DNA from: an uncultured Ruminococcus sp.
Lineage (GTDB): Bacteria > Bacillota > Clostridia > Oscillospirales > Ruminococcaceae
Direction: 5' to 3'
Length of the DNA: 8,978 nucleotides
Assembly: GCA_947174625.1 (NCBI GenBank)
Contig: CAMWJT010000039.1
Location: 1-8,978 of the forward strand
In this document: positions 1 to 5,046 of the stretch, piece by piece
How positions within the stretch are numbered: the stretch's first letter is position 1
Layout of the letters: each line of letters opens with the position of its first letter
Translations under genes and position numbers: made by a program
The notes under the pieces: generated by a model
Databases searched by the model: none
The model's input: the letters and a program-made list of their open reading frames with translations, nothing else
Told to the model about the DNA's origin: nothing

Positions 1-1361
1 GTCTCAGCGGTTGGCTGCGTTATCTGGATCATCTTGCAGAAAATGAAGATGCAGAAGATTTCACAGCAAAAAATCCCCTTACAAGTAATTTTGATTCTGT
101 TTCCGTCAAGACAATTCATAAAGCAAAAGGTCTGGAATATCCGTTTATTTTTATCGCAAATCTGGATCGTCTTTTTTCACAGAATCGTCCGAAAAGCGGA
201 ACGGACTGCGTTCTTGCAGAAGAATCCGGTCTGCTCGGACTCCGGATGCTTGATCAGAAACAGTATCTGAAAATCAAAACTGTGGCATTTACTTATCTGG
301 ATATTATCCGTTCCCTGAGAGAGAAGCATGAAGAAATGCGTTTGCTTTATGTTGCAATGACCAGAGCCAAACAGCAATTATTTCTGGTTTTGGACAATTC
401 TGCCATGAAATCCAAAAATCTCGCACTGATTGAAACCAATCCGGAGATTATGCCGAAATTAGCACGAGAGGCAAAGAGCATGCAGGACTGGCTTGTGTGG
501 TTTTTATACTCCGTCGGGCAAGGGGATTTCATCCGGGATGTATTTTCCGGAAATGGTCAGACTTCTGAACTTGCAAACTATATTGTCTGGAATCCTGACA
601 AGCAAATCCAGACAGCGCCTGATCCGGAACAGCATCTCATCATCCCCCAGGCAGAGCCGGATCCTGCGACAATGACAGTCATCCGGAAACAGCTTGACTT
701 TGCATATCATTCTGCACAGGCAGTTCTTCCAGCAAAGTACAGCGTGACGGAGTTATCTCATGAAGAAAATGAGATACAGATCCATGATCCGGAATTTCTC
801 ACACAGGAAGATAAAATCCGGAAATTGCACGGGAAGGCTCGTGGAACGGCAATTCACAAAATGATGCAGTTTATGGATTTCCAGAAAGCAGAGCAAGATC
901 TGACAGCAGAATTAGAACGGATTGAGGAAAAAGGCTGTCTGACGCATCTGGAAGTCCGTGCACTCCGGACAGAAAAGCTCAGAACGTTTTTCAAGAGCGC
1001 AATTTATCAGCGAATTTCCGCATCGGATCATGTAGAAAAAGAAAAGCAATTATTTATCAGAATTGCGGATCTTGCATTGCCGGAAGAATCTGAATTTGCA
1101 AGAAATTATCAGAATACAGACGGAGTTATCATCGGCACAGTGGATTTATTATTTCATGAGCCGGATGGTTGGGTAATTCTGGATTACAAGACGGACCAAT
1201 CCCAGCCGGCAGAAGAATTGCTCCGGAAATACAGCAAACAGCTTGGCTTCTATCAGAAAGCGATGGAGCGGATTCTTGGCGAACCTGTGAAACAGGCATA
1301 TATTTATTATTTCACGGAAGATCAGACACTGGAAGTGGATTTGTCGCAGATTAAATATTAA
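1..1361 (+). CDS. addA: AddA, ATP-dependent helicase/nuclease subunit A (C-terminal part, 5' end outside window)
   Basis: The reading frame is open from base 3, with no start in the window, and ends at TAA 1359-1361, giving about 452 residues of a protein usually near 1,200. AddA pairs with AddB; the complex unwinds and resects double-strand breaks up to a Chi site so that RecA can load. Superfamily 1 helicase motif V is visible at about 111-160 (TIHKAKGLEYPFIFI) and motif VI at about 330-378 (LLYVAMTRAKQQL). The RecB-family nuclease domain follows: GTAIHKMM with its His codon at 855, GTVDLL with Asp at 1143, and LDYKTDQ with Asp at 1182 and Lys at 1188, then QLGFYQKAM. All expected catalytic residues are present, so the nuclease looks intact. 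The ATG at 246 is internal, because the frame continues upstream with recognisable AddA sequence. addB would be expected just upstream, outside the window. A terminator follows directly, so this is probably the last gene of its operon. Confidence 0.95.
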   Translation, partial: LSGWLRYLDHLAENEDAEDFTAKNPLTSNFDSVSVKTIHKAKGLEYPFIFIANLDRLFSQNRPKSGTDCVLAEESGLLGLRMLDQKQYLKIKTVAFTYLDIIRSLREKHEEMRLLYVAMTRAKQQLFLVLDNSAMKSKNLALIETNPEIMPKLAREAKSMQDWLVWFLYSVGQGDFIRDVFSGNGQTSELANYIVWNPDKQIQTAPDPEQHLIIPQAEPDPATMTVIRKQLDFAYHSAQAVLPAKYSVTELSHEENEIQIHDPEFLTQEDKIRKLHGKARGTAIHKMMQFMDFQKAEQDLTAELERIEEKGCLTHLEVRALRTEKLRTFFKSAIYQRISASDHVEKEKQLFIRIADLALPEESEFARNYQNTDGVIIGTVDLLFHEPDGWVILDYKTDQSQPAEELLRKYSKQLGFYQKAMERILGEPVKQAYIYYFTEDQTLEVDLSQIKY

Positions 1362-1376
1362 ATTAAATCTAATAAA

Positions 1377-1403
1377 TGCCGGACGTTCTGTCCGGCACTT
1401 TTT
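1377..1403 (+). terminator. Rho-independent terminator of addA
   Basis: A perfect 8-bp stem, TGCCGGAC (1377-1384) with GTCCGGCA (1390-1397), closes a 5-base loop (GTTCT). It is followed by C and TTTTT (1399-1403). It lies 15 bases after the addA stop codon. The stem is G+C rich and the T-run is on the plus strand, as expected for an intrinsic terminator. It separates addA from the amidase gene. Confidence 0.9.
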
Positions 1404-1404
1404 C

Positions 1405-1428
1405 GCTGTTTTCTGCATAGAATACAGC
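1405..1428. promoter_or_regulatory. Imperfect 24-bp inverted repeat upstream of the amidase gene
   Basis: The arms GCTGTTTTCT (1405-1414) and AGAATACAGC (1419-1428) are inverted copies with one mismatch in ten pairs, around a 4-base centre (GCAT). It starts just after the addA terminator and ends 46 bases before the preferred amidase start. No T-run follows, so it is not a second terminator. It could be an operator or a 5' leader hairpin. It does not match the Gram-positive LexA box (GAAC-N4-GTTC), and I recognise no regulator for it. I see no clear -35/-10 pair nearby. Confidence 0.4.
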
Positions 1429-1455
1429 AGGGGAGCGAGAATGCGGATTCCCCGG

Positions 1456-1461
1456 AAGGAG
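1456..1461 (+). promoter_or_regulatory. Ribosome binding site deciding the amidase start
   Basis: AAGGAG at 1456-1461 lies one base from ATG 1463, four bases from TTG 1466 and thirteen bases from ATG 1475, all in one frame. One base is too close for initiation. Thirteen is long but matches the 12-13 base spacing of three other genes here, and homologues known to me begin at the MPKIFLSPS-type sequence. ATG 1475 is therefore preferred, with TTG 1466 the alternative. Confidence 0.6.
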
Positions 1462-1474
1462 TATGTTGCGATTT

Positions 1475-2215
1475 ATGCCAAAAATTTTCTTAAGTCCGTC
1501 CACACAGGAATGGAATCCTTATGTAGACGGCGGTACAGAGGAGCAGTACATGAATCTGCTCGCTGATGCGATGGAACCTTATCTGAAAGCAAGCGGAATT
1601 GCCTTTGTCAGAAATGATCCTGCCCGGAATGCCGCCGGTGCAATTGCAGATTCTAATGCGGATTACTATGATCTGCATCTTGCACTGCACAGCAATGCTG
1701 CTCCGGAAGACATGGCAGGCAAATTGCGTGGAATTGATATTTATTATTCACCTTACAGCATGTCCAGTGAAAAACTGGCAATTACGATTGCAAACGATCT
1801 GAAAAACATTTATCCGATTCCGGAAAAAGTGACGGCAAGACCAACGACGACACTCGGAGAAGTGACCAGGACGAATGCAGTCGCTGTACTATGTGAACTT
1901 GGTTATCATGATAATCCGGAAGATGCTTACTGGATCCGGAATAATCTGAATGCAATTGCCGGAAATCTGGTGTCTTCCCTGTGCGATTATTTCGGATTGC
2001 CGTTTGTTTCGCCGGTTGCAGTCGTCAAAGGCGTTGTTGTCACGGACGGATCCGGTCTGAATCTCCGGAATTTTCCAAGTCCGAACGGTGATTTTATTAC
2101 TTCTATTCCGAACGGTTCTTCTGTTACAATTTACGGGAATGTCAACAATTGGTATGTTGTCACATGGGATCAATTCACCGGTTATGTTGTGGCGGATTAT
2201 GTTGTCGTAGGATAA
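1475..2215 (+). CDS. N-acetylmuramoyl-L-alanine amidase-like protein with C-terminal SH3 domain
   Basis: The protein has 246 residues from ATG 1475 (250 if ATG 1463 is used). Residues 1-175 resemble the amidase_3 fold, which cuts the bond between muramic acid and the stem peptide. Visible landmarks are LSPSTQEWN (6-14), the acidic pair E22/E23 in GGTEEQYMN, DLHLALHSNA with H72 as a zinc ligand, and VLCELGYHDNPEDA with E141 as the likely catalytic glutamate. Residues about 186-245 form a bacterial SH3 domain (LNLRNFPSPNG, then WYVVTW and GYVVADYV), probably for wall binding. The expected first zinc ligand is a His in a STQEHN-type motif, but here it is Trp13, so activity is not assured. There is no signal peptide or membrane segment. 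Export by lysis, action in the mother cell during sporulation, or an old prophage origin are all possible, but no phage genes are nearby. The gene is flanked by terminators and appears monocistronic. Confidence 0.85.
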   Translation: MPKIFLSPSTQEWNPYVDGGTEEQYMNLLADAMEPYLKASGIAFVRNDPARNAAGAIADSNADYYDLHLALHSNAAPEDMAGKLRGIDIYYSPYSMSSEKLAITIANDLKNIYPIPEKVTARPTTTLGEVTRTNAVAVLCELGYHDNPEDAYWIRNNLNAIAGNLVSSLCDYFGLPFVSPVAVVKGVVVTDGSGLNLRNFPSPNGDFITSIPNGSSVTIYGNVNNWYVVTWDQFTGYVVADYVVVG

Positions 2216-2239
2216 ATAGATAGATAGATTGATTTCTAA

Positions 2240-2267
2240 AAAAGCCCCCGCCGGAAAAGGCGGGGGG
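2240..2267 (-). terminator. Rho-independent terminator between convergent genes, strong on minus strand
   Basis: An 8-bp stem made only of G and C, CCCCCGCC (2245-2252) with GGCGGGGG (2259-2266), closes a 6-base loop. Read on the minus strand it is followed by CTTTTTTAG, a good T-run ending the long minus-strand operon just past the loader gene stop. Read on the plus strand it is followed by GGATTCTTTA, a weak T-run, so it may also partly terminate the amidase transcript. Confidence 0.88.
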
Positions 2268-2272
2268 ATTCT

Positions 2273-3244
2273 TTACTCAAAGTGCATAGTTAAGTTGTTT
2301 TTTTCTGATTTTTTCTTTCTTACATCCACATTTACAAGTTTTATAGTTTGATAGACCTTAAATAATCTGGATGTGATTCTGGACTGGTACATCTCTGTCA
2401 TTTCCTCAGGCTCCAGATTGGTGCTGATGATCGTCGGCAGATGTCGGTTAATTCTGGTGTTGATAATCGTATAGAGTGCAGAAAGAGAAAAAGAAGACTG
2501 AAATTCCGTCCCCAGATCATCCATAACTAGCAGATCCGTGTCCAGTAGTAATTGCAAAGTATCTGTTTCCAGCGTTTCCTGCTTCTGGAAATGTTCTTTT
2601 TCTACTTTGGATAATAAATTTCCGATGGAATCATAGATGATGGTATTGCCTTTTTTCAAGACTTCTGTCACGATTGCCAAAGATAAATGTGTTTTTCCTG
2701 TTCCGGGTTCTCCCCAGAACAGTAAACTTTGCGAATCCAGACTGAAATTTGCAGCATAGTCCTGACAGAACTTAAGAATTTGACTGACATAGGCATAATA
2801 TTTGCTTGTTTCCGGTTCTTGATAATAACTCAGTGAAAAATCTGCAAAACTGCAAAGTTGAATTTGCGATATTTTGTGCATATCATCCGCAGCATAGTCG
2901 GATGCTAATTTTTTCACGCATTCGCAATACTCCCCATTATTGACATAACCCGTATCACAACATGCCGGACAAGTATAATGAAGATCCAGATAGTCGCCAG
3001 GATAGTGATGTTCTTTCAGCTTGTCTCTGCAAATCTGTTGTGCTTGAAGATTCTGTTTCTTGATTGTCTCAAAATCTTCTCCGTTCATAATCCGGAAAAT
3101 CGTCTGAGAAAGCGTCCGGTTAATCTCTGCAATTTCCGGAATTTTTTCTTCAATTTCCTGACAACGATCTTCCTGCATCTTCTGCGCCCGGATACGTCGG
3201 TCTGAAACTTCCTGCAAAGCTCTCTGAAAAGCGGTCTGACTCAT
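2273..3244 (-). CDS. DnaC/DnaI-like AAA+ helicase loader (primosomal ATP-binding protein)
   Basis: This 323-residue protein fits the DnaC/DnaI/IstB-like AAA+ group that delivers the replicative helicase to the origin or to stalled forks. Residues 1-85 are charged and probably helical or coiled coil, as in helicase-binding N-termini. A zinc-binding knot follows, with Cys at 92, 95, 107 and 109 (TCPACC ... YCECV), typical of DnaI-like loaders. The ATPase core has Walker A at 178-185 (GEPGTGKT), Walker B at 238-243 (LLVMDD), sensor 1 at 271-277 (TIISTNL) and a likely arginine finger in SRITSRLF (288-295). No transposase lies beside it, which argues against IstB of an insertion sequence. It starts two bases after the DnaD-like gene stop, so translation is probably coupled. 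A strong AGGAGG (3263-3258) lies 13 bases from the ATG, inside the end of the previous gene. It is the last gene of the operon. Confidence 0.92.
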   Translation of the reverse strand: MSQTAFQRALQEVSDRRIRAQKMQEDRCQEIEEKIPEIAEINRTLSQTIFRIMNGEDFETIKKQNLQAQQICRDKLKEHHYPGDYLDLHYTCPACCDTGYVNNGEYCECVKKLASDYAADDMHKISQIQLCSFADFSLSYYQEPETSKYYAYVSQILKFCQDYAANFSLDSQSLLFWGEPGTGKTHLSLAIVTEVLKKGNTIIYDSIGNLLSKVEKEHFQKQETLETDTLQLLLDTDLLVMDDLGTEFQSSFSLSALYTIINTRINRHLPTIISTNLEPEEMTEMYQSRITSRLFKVYQTIKLVNVDVRKKKSEKNNLTMHFE

Positions 3245-3246
3245 AA

Positions 3247-4431
3247 TTATTGTTTATCCTCCTCTTCTATGAACCGCATGCCAAGAGAAAGATAACTGTC
3301 CAATTCTTCTTTTGACATTTGGTTGTTTTTGCTGATTTTCTTGTTTCCGGATTTTTTCCCGGATTTTTCTTTTTCAGCTAATTTTTTGATATAATTTTTA
3401 CGGTTGATCTGTGCTTGTTTTCTGGTAGTGATGTTATGTTCCGACCAGTCCCGGAGAATCTGATCAATATATTTAAAATTCACTCTGCCAATCCCTTCTA
3501 CTGTCAGATCATGTGCGTACTGAAGCAATTCTTCCGGATAACCTGCCTGTTGCCATCGTTCTATCAGTTCTCTTTGATTGCTTGTCGGTTTGGCATCCAT
3601 TTCAAATAAACGTCGGATATAATTCACATAACTATGAAATTCCAGAAGATAAGTTACTTGTCTTTGGGCATCTTCTTCTGTGAGAATTTCATCATTCCAC
3701 CAGCTGTAAGCAAGTTTATCAATATATTGTATACTATGAATTTGTTGCACAGAATTGCAGTATTCCAGTAAAATCAGAATCACAGTGCTTTGCAGTCCAA
3801 GATATTCGTGCATCCAGATCAGAGAACGTAACTGCATAGCGTTGGGATCTCTCCGAAAATAATTTTGCGAATCCAGAACCAGTTGTTGCAGTGCAGAAGA
3901 CTGCCGAATCATTTCCGTGATGTCCCTGTTGGACATGCTGACAAGTTCTTTACTGGTATTTTGGGAAGGCTGAATTTTTCTGATTTCCGTCTTGTTCTGT
4001 TCAGGGGAGCTATCCGGGGAGCTGACAGCTTGAATTTTTGCTTGCATTTTTGAAAGATTCTCCGGAGAATTTTCCTGCGCATTTTCTTCAGTAATTTTTT
4101 CCGGCATTTTTTCCGGAATTTTTTCCGGCATCACCGGGGACATTGTTCCGGAAACAGAGAACGGAAAATTTGTTTTGATATGATCTGGTTCAGGCAGGGA
4201 AGCATCTTGTAAAATATTTGCCTGCATCCACCATTCTAATGCTTCCTGCACAGGTTCTTCCTTCAGATTCAGATAATTTGCAATCTGTGCCGGACTGCAA
4301 TTCTGATCCGGGTATCTAAGCAGATAGAGTAATACTTTTAATTTGGTCTCATCTGCGAATTTAATCAGATTATCCACCACGGCTGACGGCACAGCAAAGG
4401 CATGAAAGCCGAAATTGATCCGATGTTTCAT
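3247..4431 (-). CDS. DnaD-domain replication initiation protein
   Basis: This 394-residue protein has the layout of the Gram-positive DnaD/DnaB initiation proteins that remodel DNA and help recruit the helicase loader. Residues 1-75 look like a winged-helix N-terminal domain (LKVLLYLLRYPDQ, then IANYLNLKEEPVQEALEWW). Residues about 95-165 are a low-complexity linker rich in Pro, Glu, Ser and Asn, with a KMPEKIPE-type repeat encoded by three 12-bp units at 4094-4129. A first DnaD-type helical domain spans about 170-250 (ITEMIRQ, IWMHEYLGLQ, IDKLAYSWW). A second spans about 262-335 and carries the family's Y-x3-I-x3-W motif (YIDQILRDW, 321-329). The C-terminal tail (340-370) is very Lys rich and may touch DNA. 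Its position two bases before the DnaC/DnaI-like gene supports a shared role. Whether it corresponds to B. subtilis DnaD or DnaB cannot be settled here, so no symbol is given. Confidence 0.9.
   Translation of the reverse strand: MKHRINFGFHAFAVPSAVVDNLIKFADETKLKVLLYLLRYPDQNCSPAQIANYLNLKEEPVQEALEWWMQANILQDASLPEPDHIKTNFPFSVSGTMSPVMPEKIPEKMPEKITEENAQENSPENLSKMQAKIQAVSSPDSSPEQNKTEIRKIQPSQNTSKELVSMSNRDITEMIRQSSALQQLVLDSQNYFRRDPNAMQLRSLIWMHEYLGLQSTVILILLEYCNSVQQIHSIQYIDKLAYSWWNDEILTEEDAQRQVTYLLEFHSYVNYIRRLFEMDAKPTSNQRELIERWQQAGYPEELLQYAHDLTVEGIGRVNFKYIDQILRDWSEHNITTRKQAQINRKNYIKKLAEKEKSGKKSGNKKISKNNQMSKEELDSYLSLGMRFIEEEDKQ
3258..3264 (-). promoter_or_regulatory. Ribosome binding site of the helicase loader gene, long spacing
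   Basis: On the minus strand GAGGAGG (3264 to 3258) is followed by 13 bases and then ATG at 3244. The site lies within the last codons of the upstream DnaD-like gene. No nearer purine-rich site and no alternative in-frame start fits better. Confidence 0.65.
4094..4129. repeat. Three 12-bp tandem units in the DnaD-like linker
   Basis: The units are ATTTTTTCCGGC (4094-4105), ATTTTTTCCGGA (4106-4117) and ATTTTTTCCGGC (4118-4129). Read on the minus strand they encode PEKMPEKI-type repeats in the unstructured linker. As 12 is a multiple of three, gain or loss of a unit keeps the frame. Confidence 0.9.
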
Positions 4432-4440
4432 AGAATCTAA

Positions 4441-4458
4441 TTACTCCTGTTACTCCTG
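4441..4458 (-). repeat. 9-bp tandem duplication containing Shine-Dalgarno site and stop codon
   Basis: TTACTCCTG occurs twice, at 4441-4449 and 4450-4458. On the minus strand each copy reads CAGGAGTAA, which holds both an AGGAG site and an in-frame TAA. The upstream copy supplies the last two codons (Gln-Glu) and the stop of the DUF308 gene. The downstream copy repeats them as Gln-Glu-stop in the same frame and places AGGAG 12 bases before the DnaD-like ATG at 4431. Reversal to one copy would leave AGGAG-TAA intact. Confidence 0.92.
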
Positions 4459-5016
4459 AATGGTTGTGTCTACAAAATCCTGCGCAGCAGATTTGTAGCC
4501 GTTTCTGCCTAATATTGTAGAAATTATTCTTAGAACAGCATGAATGAGAAAGACAATCCCGATCAGCCGGACGGTCTGGTTCATGACAGTAATTGGTCTT
4601 GTCAGAAGATAAATGCCCAGGATCATGCTGGCGAAGCAGAGCAAAGAACCGATCCACCAATGCGGGACGTTCTCCCGGAATGTGAAATTACGATAGATCC
4701 CGGACAGGGAACTGAGCAGAATCCATCCTCCGAACAGAACCGGGATCAGAAATTTCAGCAGAGAGGGAATAATTGCAAGCAGAATGCCGGCGATCAGAAA
4801 TGTAATGCCATAACTGCGCAGTTCCGGAGAGCGTTTCTTCGGGATAAAATAGAGTATCAGGAAAATGATGCCAAGCAATGTCATGATACCGCCGAATACT
4901 TTGCAGGTACTTGTGAGAATATCCGGTTTTGCAGTCAGCACAATCCCGACAAACAGTGTGAGAATGGAAAACAGATTTGTGTACCAGAAACTTTTCAGGT
5001 TTATTTTTTGAAACAT
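4450..5016 (-). CDS. DUF308/HdeD-like six-helix membrane protein
   Basis: This 188-residue, very hydrophobic protein has about six predicted membrane helices, near residues 13-29, 37-58, 69-84, 87-105, 119-138 and 146-168. They fall in short paired hairpins with Gly-rich turns (VFGGIMTLLGIIF, FLIAGILLAI, VLFGGWILL, RLIGIVFLI). This pattern is that of the DUF308/HdeD family, whose biochemical role is poorly known; HdeD itself is linked to acid resistance in E. coli. There is no signal peptide and no catalytic motif. It starts 30 bases after the transglutaminase stop and ends 18 bases before the DnaD-like start, so it is probably co-transcribed with both. AGGAGG at 5034-5029 lies 12 bases from ATG 5016. 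A role in the envelope alongside the transglutaminase is only an inference. Family confidence is moderate because it rests on hydropathy and repeat pattern. Confidence 0.75.
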   Translation of the reverse strand: MFQKINLKSFWYTNLFSILTLFVGIVLTAKPDILTSTCKVFGGIMTLLGIIFLILYFIPKKRSPELRSYGITFLIAGILLAIIPSLLKFLIPVLFGGWILLSSLSGIYRNFTFRENVPHWWIGSLLCFASMILGIYLLTRPITVMNQTVRLIGIVFLIHAVLRIISTILGRNGYKSAAQDFVDTTIQE

Positions 5017-5028
5017 AGAAACGAAAAA

Positions 5029-5034
5029 CCTCCT
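5029..5034 (-). promoter_or_regulatory. Ribosome binding site of the DUF308 gene, long spacing
   Basis: A perfect AGGAGG on the minus strand (5034 to 5029) is followed by a T-rich 12-base spacer and ATG 5016. It is the best Shine-Dalgarno match in the window, yet it is further from its start codon than is usual. Confidence 0.7.
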
Positions 5035-5046
5035 GTGAATAAATAA

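Noticed and set aside
246..1361. Separate 371-residue gene starting at ATG 246
   Set aside because: The same frame is open back to base 3 and encodes AddA helicase motif V upstream of this ATG, so 246 is an internal methionine.
2217..2228. TAGA repeated three times after the amidase stop
   Set aside because: It is a short simple repeat in a non-coding gap. It adds a spare in-frame TAG but shows no other function.
2273..3244. IstB-type insertion-sequence helper ATPase
   Set aside because: No IstA transposase, terminal repeats or target duplication are seen. The zinc knot, long N-terminus and DnaD-like neighbour fit a helicase loader.
4540..5046. 168-codon open frame antisense to the DUF308 gene
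   Set aside because: It is the complement of a hydrophobic membrane gene, which naturally gives a polar open frame. It lacks a plausible ribosome binding site, and the minus-strand gene has a clear fold pattern and AGGAGG.
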